Part shown: positions 37,896 through 46,404 of the stretch, one piece after another
How the letters are laid out: each line of letters begins with the position of its first letter
Position numbering within the stretch: the first letter of the stretch is position 1
Origin: Marixanthomonas sp963974425
Lineage (GTDB): Bacteria > Bacteroidota > Bacteroidia > Flavobacteriales > Flavobacteriaceae
NCBI RefSeq assembly: GCF_963974425.1
Contig: NZ_CAXBCK010000009.1
Location: 1 to 64,000 of the forward strand
Length of the DNA stretch: 64,000 nt
Direction: 5' to 3'
Program-made: the position numbers and the translations under genes
Notes under the pieces: generated by a model
What the model saw: the letters and a program-made list of their open reading frames with translations, nothing else
Told to the model about the DNA's origin: nothing
Database searches by the model: none

Positions 37896-39104
37896 ATGGC
37901 AAACAAGATTATTCTACCAAATGGGTGTTCTATGAGCACCCCATCAGTAAATCCCAAAAATTGGAAATCAGGAGGTGCTAAGCTTCTAAAAAAGAATTGG
38001 CAAATTCAATATTACTTCTATCCCAAAAATAGCAAAAAGCCAAAATTGGTTGCTTTAAAGGGAATGAATCATATTAAAAACCTAAAGGGAAGAAGGTTTT
38101 TAACTGAAAATTTAATAGAGGATGAAATTGATAATAATAAAATGGGATATAATCCCATCGAAAAAAAATACATACACCCTGCTGATGAGAATACCGATCT
38201 ACACCCATATTTAGATTTTATATCTGCATTTCGGCTTGCTGTCACGAAAATCCAATGTTCAGAAAAGCACCGTAAACAAATGGGTTGGTGTATTGATCGC
38301 CTTGAAAAGAAAGTGGTTAGATTAAGGTTACAGCGAGTGATTATAAGTGATTTAAAAAGAAGACAATTAAAACAGCTACTTGAAGCATGCAATCTTCCAG
38401 ATAATTATTATAACAAATTTCTATCATTTCTATCAAGAATATTTGGTGAACTTGTCGAATATGAATGTTGTGAAACTAATTTAGTACGTGATATTAGAAA
38501 ACGGAAAATAACTAAAACACAAAGAGACATATTATCCTCCGAGGATCACAAAGCTATAATGAAGTACCTAAAAGCCAACCATTATGAGTTTTGGCGATAT
38601 GCAAGAATATTTCTTTTCTCAGGTGCTAGGACTACCGAGCTTTTTCGTGTTCAGGTTAAAGACGTTAATATTGAGAAACAAGAATATCATACAACTATAT
38701 TAAAAGGTAATCAACCCAAAGAGGTCACAAAGGTAATACTACAGGATGTTATACCGCTTTGGGAAGAAGTGATTAAAGGTGCAAAACCTGATGATTATAT
38801 ATTTTCTCGTGGTTTGAAACATGGTAAAAAGTCTATAAGACCATATCAAATAACAAGACGATGGTTACGTTTAGTTAAAAAATCAGATAAGATCAAAAAT
38901 TTAAACGGTAACACCATTAATGTTACTGCTGATTTTTATTCTCTTAAACACTCATTCCTTGACTCATTACCTCTAGATGTAGCTAGGCAAATAGCTTCCC
39001 ATACCAACTCTAAGACCACTGAACTGTATCGAGTAAATTCGGAGAAAAGAAAACGAGAACAATTAAAAAATTTGAATCTAGAGAATAATGACTTTAGTAA
39101 TTAG
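37896..39104 (+). CDS. tyrosine-type recombinase / integrase
   Basis: 402 residues from the ATG at 37896. The open frame reaches back to 37824, but that part lies in the terminator. An N-terminal Arm/SAM-like DNA-binding half precedes the catalytic domain. Box I Arg is in FLFSGARTTELFRVQ. Box II reads FYSLKHSFLDSL, where the usual HxxR is Y-x-x-K, a variant I recall from Bacteroidota integrases. The last His and nucleophile Tyr are in ASHTNSKTTELYRV. It lies 96 bases after tRNA-Lys in the same direction, the classical arrangement of an integrative element with its attachment site in a tRNA gene. Confidence 0.85.
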   Translation: MANKIILPNGCSMSTPSVNPKNWKSGGAKLLKKNWQIQYYFYPKNSKKPKLVALKGMNHIKNLKGRRFLTENLIEDEIDNNKMGYNPIEKKYIHPADENTDLHPYLDFISAFRLAVTKIQCSEKHRKQMGWCIDRLEKKVVRLRLQRVIISDLKRRQLKQLLEACNLPDNYYNKFLSFLSRIFGELVEYECCETNLVRDIRKRKITKTQRDILSSEDHKAIMKYLKANHYEFWRYARIFLFSGARTTELFRVQVKDVNIEKQEYHTTILKGNQPKEVTKVILQDVIPLWEEVIKGAKPDDYIFSRGLKHGKKSIRPYQITRRWLRLVKKSDKIKNLNGNTINVTADFYSLKHSFLDSLPLDVARQIASHTNSKTTELYRVNSEKRKREQLKNLNLENNDFSN

Positions 39105-39235
39105 AAACATACTAATGACAAAAGATTAAGTTGAACTGAAGACCATTCGATATTTCTAATCTAGAAAAAAAGTTACATCCGCTCTAAAAAATTCCCTTTA
39201 CTATTAAAACGATTTTATAATAAAAAAAATAAAAA

Positions 39236-39430
39236 ATGAATTTACAATCAAAATTAGATGAAATTGAAGTATTTGCAAGCCTAATTATTAATGACATAGA
39301 ATTGTTGAAAAGGGAAATTGAAAAAGAAGAGGCCGAAAAAGATAAAAAGTCTAAAGAAGGAGTCGATAAACATTCATATGATTTACTAGTAAAGGCAAGA
39401 GCTAAGCGTGCTAAATCTAGACTGTTATAA
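39236..39430 (+). CDS. small charged protein of unknown function
   Basis: 64 residues, mostly Lys and Glu with a predicted coiled or helical run (LLKREIEKEEAEKDKKSKEG) and a basic end (KARAKRAKSRLL). No domain is recognised. It follows the integrase gene in the same direction and has its own terminator, which supports expression. It might be an element-borne accessory protein. Confidence 0.55.
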   Translation: MNLQSKLDEIEVFASLIINDIELLKREIEKEEAEKDKKSKEGVDKHSYDLLVKARAKRAKSRLL

Positions 39431-39470
39431 CCTTTAAAACAAAGGAAGAAAACTTTCTAATTAAAACTTA

Positions 39471-39500
39471 AACCCCAGCAATTATTTGTTGGGTTTTTTT
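39471..39500 (+). terminator. terminator after the small charged protein gene
   Basis: ACCCCAGCAA-TTAT-TTGTTGGGTTTTTTT: an 8-bp stem with one G-T pair followed by seven T. Confidence 0.85.
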
Positions 39501-39654
39501 GTAGCATTTATAGACCAAGCTCTATTCGTGATACAAAAAACTGGTGTTCCAGAAACATAAATACTACGATTAGGGTGTATTAAATATACCCACCCTATAT
39601 TTAATACACTATTTCGATATAAAACCGATATTAGCTAAGTAAGATTCACGAAAA

Positions 39655-42642
39655 TTAAATTACTAAATTCTTATCCGAATTATTCACATTGGAAAGTCTC
39701 GGATCGGACAACAATTTTTGAAATTTTATAAATTCAACGATAATAGAATAATAACCTAAGTCATTAACAACTTTACCTGATATCAAATAAACTCCATTAG
39801 CACGCACAGCATATTTTTGTGCTATATTCGGAAAGTGAACAGTATCAAATATAGTTCCCTTAAAATCAATAAAGGTTCCAAAATTCATACGATCACCTTT
39901 AGCAGTATTGGTTCCTTTTATAGTGATCAATTTACCAAAAATAGTAATTCGCTTATTCTCATACAGCGGAATGTCTTTGGCCAAAATATTCTTTACAACA
40001 TCCTTTTCAATTAAATTAAAATATCCCTCTAATGGAAAACCAATCAACTCCATCTCATCGTAGGCATCTATTAGGTTGTTTGTGATAATTTCAGGTAATT
40101 TAAAACTAACATGTTTAGGGTGGAATAGTTTTGGTGCAGAAATATCGCTTTGTTTTTTTAAAGCTTTTAAATGCGCTTCCCACATAATTTGATGCTTATC
40201 CAGTTTTGTAAACCGAAAAGCATCTATTCTAATTAAAATTATCAACTGTTCTAGGCTTATGGGAACCCTATCAATAAAATCATCAAAGCTTTTAAAAATA
40301 CCATAGGCACTTCGCGATTCCAAAACTTTTTGAATGGCTCTACTCTCTAAATCCTTAATTAATTGAAACCCTAAGTAAATAGTTTTATTTTGAATTATTG
40401 TTTCTAAAAAACTATTGTTAACACAGGGTTTTTCAACAATACCTCCCTGCATTATTATTTCTTGTACATATGTTTCTATAGAATAAAAGCCACCCCCGTT
40501 GTTTAATACGGCTACCATAAATTCAAGTGGGAAGTATTTTTTAAGATATAAGCTTTGGTAGCTTTCAACTGCATAAGAAGCAGAGTGTCCCTTAGCAAAA
40601 GCATACCCCGCAAAGGCACTTACCTGATCCCAAATTTCCTCGATTAGTTTTTTAGGGTATCCTTTTGTAATACAATTATCTTTAAACTTTTTTTCAATTG
40701 CTCTAATCTCTTTATTAGATCGGGACTTACCACTCATTCCTCTACGTAGAATATCTGCTTCACCCAAATCCAAACCTGCAAAATAATGAGCAACTTTTAA
40801 TACATCCTCTTGGTAGACCATGACACCATAGGTTTCTTTTAATATCTTCAACAAAACAGGATGTCCATTTTTCCGTTTTTCAGGAAACTTATGTCTGAGA
40901 ATATATTCATCTTTCATACCTCCATTGGATACTCCAGGGCGGATAATGGAGCTGGCAGCAACAAGTCCAAGATAGTCTTGAGTTTCTAATTTGGTCATTA
41001 AAACCCGCATGGCGGGTGATTCCACATAAAACACCCCCATACAATCACCTATTTTCAGCATATTGTTTATAGCAGGATCCCTCTTAAATTTGGATACAGT
41101 ATCAATATCGGCCACTTTAGCGTCTGGTTGATTATAGGCAATGATCTCCAAGCATTCCTTTATTTTTGAAAGTCCTCTTTGGGCTAAAATGTCGAATTTA
41201 AAGATACCCACATCTTCAGCAATGTTCATATCAATTTGAACAGTTTGAAAACCCTTTGGGGGCATAAAGGTAGCTGTATAGTAATTGATTGGTTTATTAG
41301 TGATTAATATCCCACCCGAATGAACACTCAGATAATTTGGAAATCCCTGAATAAGTTTTCCGTATTTGACAATTAATTGAATGTACTCATCATTTTTAGT
41401 ATCCGTATTGTTTCCCTTTAAAAAACTGTCAATCTCTGCTTTTGGTAACCCAAATACTTTTCCTAATTCCCGAACGACAGCTCTGAATTTAAAGGTAACA
41501 TAGGTACCCATTAGGGCTGTGTTTTTAAATCGATTAAAAATATAATGAGTTATATCATCCCTATCCCGCCATGAGAAATCAAGATCAAAATCTGGTGGGG
41601 ACGATCTATATACATTTATAAAACGTTCAAAATAAAGATCCAATTCTATAGGGTCTACATTGGTAATACCAATAATATACGCTACGATGCTGTTTGCGCC
41701 ACTACCCCGCCCTATATATGGATAGTTTTTGGATTTTGCATATTGCAGTAAATCCCAGTTTATCAAAAAATAAGAAACGAAATCCATTTCTTTTATGGCC
41801 TTCAACTCCTTCTCTATTCTTTGAAAGACGATGCTGTCTGCATTGGGATATCGATATGCTATATTATCGAAAACCAATTTTCGCAAGTAGGTATAATCTT
41901 CTTGTTTATTAGCTAAGTAGCATTCTTGATTTTGGTTTTCACGTTTACTATTGAATGAAAAGTGAACATTGGAATTTTCAAGAAGATAGTTGGTGTTTTC
42001 TATTGCTTTGGGAAATGATTCAAAAACAGAAAGCAGTTCATCTTTTGAAATCATTTTGTCTGTTTTTGAGCCTTGCTCCGTTTCTGGCAACTTGCTCAAT
42101 AAAATGTTCAAATCAATAGCCCGTAGCAACCGATGGGCATTGTAATCGTTTTGGTTTCTGAAGGATACAGGTTGTTGAATTACTAAATTATCGTAATGCT
42201 TGTAACGAGAGAACAAAAGCTTCCGTACGGAAACAATAGATATCCCTATAAACTCGTTCGCAAAAAATTCTTTCTTCTCTAATTCCAATACTTTCTCAAA
42301 AGGATATATAACAAAACAGCTTCTCAGTTTGGGGCATAGTTCTGGAAAGTCTTTTTTTTGATGAAGGTGCTCAGTAAGAAATGCATTGATATTCTGAAAC
42401 CCAATATTGTCTTTTGCTATAACTACATACTCCTGTTTTGTACCGTTTCTAAAATCTACCCCAACCGAAACATCGATATTATAATTTGGAGCATTTTTTA
42501 TAATACTCAAGCAAGCCGATGTAGAATTAATATCGGTCAGTGCCAATTGTTTTATATGGTTTTCTTGCGCTAATTCTAAAAGTTTAATTTCAGAAAAAGT
42601 GCCATAACGAAGCGAATAATATGTGTGACAATTGGTATACAT
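39655..42642 (-). CDS. DNA polymerase III alpha-like subunit (short DnaE, error-prone type)
   Basis: 995 residues, shorter than the replicative DnaE (about 1160 or more). The PHP domain opens with MYTNCHTYYSLRYGTFSE. The palm carries the catalytic acidic motif PDFDLDFSW; GRGSGANSIVAYIIGI is the preceding conserved loop, and MVYQEDVLKVAHYFAG and FAKGHSASYAVESYQS are family segments. An OB-fold near the C-terminus (RITIFGKLITIKGTNTA) is present, but I see no tau-binding tail. The layout matches DnaE2/ImuC-like polymerases used in translesion synthesis. It is the third gene of an operon; its ATG follows the Y-family polymerase stop with a 1-base overlap. Confidence 0.9.
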   Translation of the reverse strand: MYTNCHTYYSLRYGTFSEIKLLELAQENHIKQLALTDINSTSACLSIIKNAPNYNIDVSVGVDFRNGTKQEYVVIAKDNIGFQNINAFLTEHLHQKKDFPELCPKLRSCFVIYPFEKVLELEKKEFFANEFIGISIVSVRKLLFSRYKHYDNLVIQQPVSFRNQNDYNAHRLLRAIDLNILLSKLPETEQGSKTDKMISKDELLSVFESFPKAIENTNYLLENSNVHFSFNSKRENQNQECYLANKQEDYTYLRKLVFDNIAYRYPNADSIVFQRIEKELKAIKEMDFVSYFLINWDLLQYAKSKNYPYIGRGSGANSIVAYIIGITNVDPIELDLYFERFINVYRSSPPDFDLDFSWRDRDDITHYIFNRFKNTALMGTYVTFKFRAVVRELGKVFGLPKAEIDSFLKGNNTDTKNDEYIQLIVKYGKLIQGFPNYLSVHSGGILITNKPINYYTATFMPPKGFQTVQIDMNIAEDVGIFKFDILAQRGLSKIKECLEIIAYNQPDAKVADIDTVSKFKRDPAINNMLKIGDCMGVFYVESPAMRVLMTKLETQDYLGLVAASSIIRPGVSNGGMKDEYILRHKFPEKRKNGHPVLLKILKETYGVMVYQEDVLKVAHYFAGLDLGEADILRRGMSGKSRSNKEIRAIEKKFKDNCITKGYPKKLIEEIWDQVSAFAGYAFAKGHSASYAVESYQSLYLKKYFPLEFMVAVLNNGGGFYSIETYVQEIIMQGGIVEKPCVNNSFLETIIQNKTIYLGFQLIKDLESRAIQKVLESRSAYGIFKSFDDFIDRVPISLEQLIILIRIDAFRFTKLDKHQIMWEAHLKALKKQSDISAPKLFHPKHVSFKLPEIITNNLIDAYDEMELIGFPLEGYFNLIEKDVVKNILAKDIPLYENKRITIFGKLITIKGTNTAKGDRMNFGTFIDFKGTIFDTVHFPNIAQKYAVRANGVYLISGKVVNDLGYYSIIVEFIKFQKLLSDPRLSNVNNSDKNLVI

Positions 42643-43856
42643 TATTGTTTTCTATGAGCCAGTAAAATTGGTGGTTCCCCATTAAAAGGGTTGCGGTTAC
42701 TGCGAATCGATTTTACTTCCATTGTAGAAGCGCGCATCACTGTATTACTGCCGTAGCGATTGCGTATATTGTCTAATGAGGCATACAGGTTTAATCTTTT
42801 TAAATTATCGTCGAAGAGATCAATTTGATAATGTCCGCTAACTAGATGGGAAAAATTGACCCCTATCAAGCGTATTAACACCCTTCTATTGTACAGTTTT
42901 TTAAATAGGTCATGGATTAAGGGGATAAGCACATGATCCGCACTGGTATATGGAATTTTCATTTGTTTAGAATAGGTACTGAAATCTGAATACCTAATTT
43001 TTACGGAAACGCAGGAGGTCAGTTTATTTCCTTGACGTAATTGATAGGCTAAGTTTTCACCCATGGCACTGAGACAAGACTCAATCTTTTTAACATCAAT
43101 AGTATCCTTGTTAAAAGTACGCTCATTAGAAATTGACTTCCTTTCATTATACTGAATTACGGGCGAGCTGTCAATTCCATTAGCTCTATTCCATATGATT
43201 CTACCATTTTTACCCAATACCGAAACAACCATTTCTAAAGGCATATTCTGTAATGTTTTTATGTGGTGGACACCTAGATTTCTTAGCTTTTGGGCAGTTA
43301 CCTTTCCTACCATCGGAATTTTCCGTATTGATAAAGGGGCTAAAAAATCTTTCTCATAACCAATATCTATTTTTATTTGGTTATTTGGTTTGGCCTCGCC
43401 AGTGGCAACTTTTGAAACCACTTTGTTTTGGGATAACCCAAAGGATATGGGCAATCCCGTTTCTTTAATAACTGTTTCTCGTATTTGTTTTGAAAATTTA
43501 TAATTTCCAAAAAAACGATCCATCCCGGTTAAATCTGCATAAAACTCATCAACGCTTGTTTTCTCAAATACGGGAACTTCATTTTTAATAATATCGGTCA
43601 CCATATCGGAATATTTCATATATGTTCCAGCATCTCCGCGAATCACAATTGCTTGTGGACATAATTGTCTAGCCATTTTCATGGCCATCCCCGAATGCAC
43701 ACCAAAACGACGGGTTTCATAGCTACATGCGGCAACCACGCCCCTATCTCCAGTACCTCCAACAAGGACCGGTTTTTTATTAAGCTTAGAGTCTAATAGC
43801 CGTTCAACTGATACAAAGAAAGTATCTAGGTCTAGGTGCAAAATTGATTTATTCAC
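42642..43856 (-). CDS. Y-family DNA polymerase (DinB/Pol IV-like)
   Basis: 404 residues. Catalytic carboxylates are visible in ILHLDLDTFFVSVE (residues 5-18) and SVDEFYADLTG (about 101-111), so unlike ImuB it should be active. Helix-hairpin-helix motifs are in IRKIPMVGKVTAQKLRNLG, and the little-finger domain covers about 235-350. I do not see a clear beta-clamp motif at the end. It bypasses DNA lesions with low fidelity. It overlaps both neighbours, the exonuclease/GIY-YIG gene by 8 bases and the DnaE-like gene by 1, so the three are translated together. Confidence 0.93.
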   Translation of the reverse strand: MNKSILHLDLDTFFVSVERLLDSKLNKKPVLVGGTGDRGVVAACSYETRRFGVHSGMAMKMARQLCPQAIVIRGDAGTYMKYSDMVTDIIKNEVPVFEKTSVDEFYADLTGMDRFFGNYKFSKQIRETVIKETGLPISFGLSQNKVVSKVATGEAKPNNQIKIDIGYEKDFLAPLSIRKIPMVGKVTAQKLRNLGVHHIKTLQNMPLEMVVSVLGKNGRIIWNRANGIDSSPVIQYNERKSISNERTFNKDTIDVKKIESCLSAMGENLAYQLRQGNKLTSCVSVKIRYSDFSTYSKQMKIPYTSADHVLIPLIHDLFKKLYNRRVLIRLIGVNFSHLVSGHYQIDLFDDNLKRLNLYASLDNIRNRYGSNTVMRASTMEVKSIRSNRNPFNGEPPILLAHRKQ

Positions 43857-45249
43857 TCAGCACCTCCTTCTCAAATTGAACTACATTTTTGTATGGATTT
43901 TTTTTGAAGTAACTTCTAATAATTTGACTGGTATGATAGGTATGATGCATGGGAGAAAGAAAATTCTCTATTTCTTCTACATTAGAGAAACCTTCCCTTT
44001 CATCCACAAAACCGAAGCCCCGATATCTTCCTTCCTTTATTAGTACAATGGATTTTTCATCGCTATTTCTTCCGTTGCCATAAATAATATAGGTGGGTTT
44101 GTCATCATTTAAGTGGTCTATCGCTGCACCCACCTTTTTGTTATAATCTTCTATTTCTTCCGTCCCATCACAAATACCTTCACAATTATTTATTTTATAG
44201 TGTGAGCATACCTCAACGTTACTCTGCAAACCACAATAACGAGGGCATAAATTATATGTCTCACATATATATTCCAGCCGTTCGCGTGCCAGTGTTCTAT
44301 TATAGAATGTCATTAAGGAATCATCCGCAGCCTTAGTTTTAGTGATGGCCAATTGAATAATGTTTCGTTGGTTTTTATATGAAATGATTTCATAAGAGCT
44401 TTGAGGTCTTTTTTGCGCTCTGTTAAACTTAGGATAGTATTTCTTGATTAATTCCGATTCCAATAAAAGGGCGGTAAGCTCATTTCCCGTTTCCTCATGC
44501 TCAATAAAGAATGTTTCTTGACACATTAAATACCCCTTATTCTTTTTATTGTAGATATGGGACAAAACCCTTTTCTTTATATTCTTAGCTTTTCCCACAT
44601 ATATCACTTTTTGATCTTTATTCTTAAAAAGATAGATTCCTGCGGAATTGGGCAAATCCAATATCTGTTTTGAATTTAAGTGCGGTGGTAAAGAAGCCTC
44701 CTTTGACCTAGGGTTTAAAAATTGATTGAAAACTTCATAGTTTTCATCCAAACTCATCAATCTCTGAAATAAAATTACCGTAGCATTGGTATCCCCTTCT
44801 GCTCTATGTCTGTTTTCAATGGGTATATTGATTGAACTGCAAATGCGACCCAAGCTATAACTTAAAAGATGGGGAATTAATTTTCTTGACAAACGAACCG
44901 TACATAGCTTCTTTCTGTCAAATTCCATTCCCAATCTGCGGAATTCATTTCGTATTACATTATAATCGAAATGGACATTGTGGGCAACGAAAATGGTATT
45001 TTCAGTAATTTTTTGAATTTCTTCAGCCACTTCATAAAATAGTGGTGCACCTTCCACCGTTTCATTGGATATGCCTGTTAACGCTGTAATATGGTGAGGA
45101 ATTATCTTTTCAGGATTTATAAGTGTGGTGTACTTATCTAAAATTTCACCATTTTGCAGGATGACAATACAAATTTCAGTTATCCTATTACCTCGCATCC
45201 CACCGCCTGTAGTTTCTACATCGACAATGGAGAAAATTCTATCTTCCAT
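43849..45249 (-). CDS. DEDDh exonuclease fused to GIY-YIG nuclease
   Basis: 466 residues. Residues 1-175 form a DnaQ-like 3'-5' exonuclease with ExoI VDVETTG, ExoII VAHNVHFDYN and ExoIII HRAEGDTNAT. Residues about 200-280 form a UvrC-type GIY-YIG domain (GIYLFKNKDQKVIYVGKAKN with the downstream Arg). A Cys-rich region (CETYNLCPRYC, VCSHYKINNCEGICDG) resembles the C-terminal half of Cho. Similar fusions exist in Gram-positive bacteria and mycobacteria. In this operon it could supply proofreading or incision to the two polymerases encoded after it. It is the first gene; a TAnnTTTG box lies 19 bases before the start. Confidence 0.9.
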   Translation of the reverse strand: MEDRIFSIVDVETTGGGMRGNRITEICIVILQNGEILDKYTTLINPEKIIPHHITALTGISNETVEGAPLFYEVAEEIQKITENTIFVAHNVHFDYNVIRNEFRRLGMEFDRKKLCTVRLSRKLIPHLLSYSLGRICSSINIPIENRHRAEGDTNATVILFQRLMSLDENYEVFNQFLNPRSKEASLPPHLNSKQILDLPNSAGIYLFKNKDQKVIYVGKAKNIKKRVLSHIYNKKNKGYLMCQETFFIEHEETGNELTALLLESELIKKYYPKFNRAQKRPQSSYEIISYKNQRNIIQLAITKTKAADDSLMTFYNRTLARERLEYICETYNLCPRYCGLQSNVEVCSHYKINNCEGICDGTEEIEDYNKKVGAAIDHLNDDKPTYIIYGNGRNSDEKSIVLIKEGRYRGFGFVDEREGFSNVEEIENFLSPMHHTYHTSQIIRSYFKKNPYKNVVQFEKEVLSE

Positions 45250-45267
45250 TAGTTTATTTATTTACTA

Positions 45268-45323
45268 CAAAAGTATAAAATAAAATCACTTATAGGAAAT
45301 GTTCCATAAAATGGATTAATTCC
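45268..45323 (-). promoter_or_regulatory. promoter and twin GGA-N5-TCC motifs of the exonuclease-polymerase operon
   Basis: On the minus strand TACTTTTG (45268-45275) fits TAnnTTTG. At the -33 distance sits GGAAATGTTCC (45295-45305), and 7 bases further GGATTAATTCC (45313-45323). Both are GGA-N5-TCC inverted repeats, 18 bases centre to centre. Their location on the -33 region suggests a repressor operator, perhaps an SOS-like one; no known LexA box is claimed. Confidence 0.45.
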
Positions 45324-45475
45324 AAATTACAAATATTATATCAAATTTTCAGTAAATCTCTTTTAAACTAACCCATTAGTTTTATCTTACTATTTCCCTC
45401 AAATAAGAATGCACCCAACAAAATCTAGGTTGGACATTTAATGTAGATGATTGAATTAAATTATAGATGCTGACC

Positions 45476-45508
45476 AAAAAAAATCCATTCTTTCAGAACG
45501 GATTTTTC
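45476..45508 (-). terminator. terminator of the four-helix stress protein gene
   Basis: AAAATCCATTCT and AGAACGGATTTTT pair with one mismatch around a TTC loop; on the minus strand it ends in GGATTTTTTTTGG. Confidence 0.8.
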
Positions 45509-45534
45509 ATTTGTACAAAAGAGTTAATGATTCG

Positions 45535-45987
45535 CTATTTAATATCTTCCAAAGTTTTTACTTTTTGCAGCGTTTTCTCTAATTTAAGCTTTTGTTCTGA
45601 CACAACATCCATCAACTCTTTGGACAGGTCCGTATAATCGGCCAAAACTTCTTTATACTCTTCTCTTGCTATTCTATCTCCACGCATACATTCCTCTAAA
45701 ATTGATTCATCGTCATCTGCAGATAACGCAGCTTTAACTTTTAGCCAACCTCTATGCACCGCACCCGCTACACTTCCATCGGTATCTAAATCAACATCAG
45801 GATGATAAGCTCTAAGTTTAACGGAAAGTTCATTAGCAAAAGCCTCCCGTTCTTTGGATTGTTTTTTTAAAAAAGTTTTCAATTGATTTGATTCCGCGTG
45901 ATCCGCTGCCTCTCTAAAACCTTTAGCGGCATCATTATTTTTTTCTATCAAGTCGTTAACTTTCTTACACATTTTTGATTCGCTCAT
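45535..45987 (-). CDS. PA2169/DUF2383-type four-helix-bundle protein
   Basis: 150 residues, all alpha by pattern, with the ferritin-like spacing of Glu and His in AAKGFREAADHAESNQLKTF, KKQSKEREAFANEL, GSVAGAVHRGWLKVKAALS and AREEYKEVLADY. The ferritin-like family is widespread in stress or stationary-phase gene sets, with unclear biochemistry. A small lysine-rich gene lies just before it (45999-46157). The gene ends at a strong terminator and is not part of the polymerase operon. Confidence 0.85.
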   Translation of the reverse strand: MSESKMCKKVNDLIEKNNDAAKGFREAADHAESNQLKTFLKKQSKEREAFANELSVKLRAYHPDVDLDTDGSVAGAVHRGWLKVKAALSADDDESILEECMRGDRIAREEYKEVLADYTDLSKELMDVVSEQKLKLEKTLQKVKTLEDIK

Positions 45988-45998
45988 AATTTCAAATT

Positions 45999-46157
45999 TT
46001 ATTTAGATTTCTTTTTCTTTTTATTAGTGTCTATCTTCAGCCCATCTTTGGTAGAATTATCATGCTCACTATGCATATTTTTGCTACTGCGTGGAGTATG
46101 TGCTCCTGAACTGTTTGCTTCATTTTTCTTCTCCTTATTTTTTTCATCTTTACTCAT
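45999..46157 (-). CDS. small lysine-rich protein
   Basis: 52 residues from ATG at 46157 (MSKDEKNKEKKNEANSSGAH ... TNKKKKKSK). It has 17 Lys, two His-containing segments, no hydrophobic run, and looks disordered and basic. It lies 11 bases before the four-helix-bundle gene in the same direction, so it is probably cotranscribed. Such tails can bind nucleic acid, but nothing shows that here. Confidence 0.5.
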   Translation of the reverse strand: MSKDEKNKEKKNEANSSGAHTPRSSKNMHSEHDNSTKDGLKIDTNKKKKKSK

Positions 46158-46404
46158 AGTAATTAATTTTTTTAATTAAAATTTTATATTTTCATTTATA
46201 ACTATCTGAGAAATACAGATAGCATAACAAAATCAAGATAATTAAAAACACTATTACTTGTTAACACCATTCAAATGATGTATAACAGTATAGACACAAA
46301 GTAAATTTCTATAGACAGAAGGCCTATTGATCTTATAAGGATTTATACTTCACTCTAAAAAAGAAATTTTTGAGAATTGAAATATTAAATTGTATAGAAT
46401 AGAT

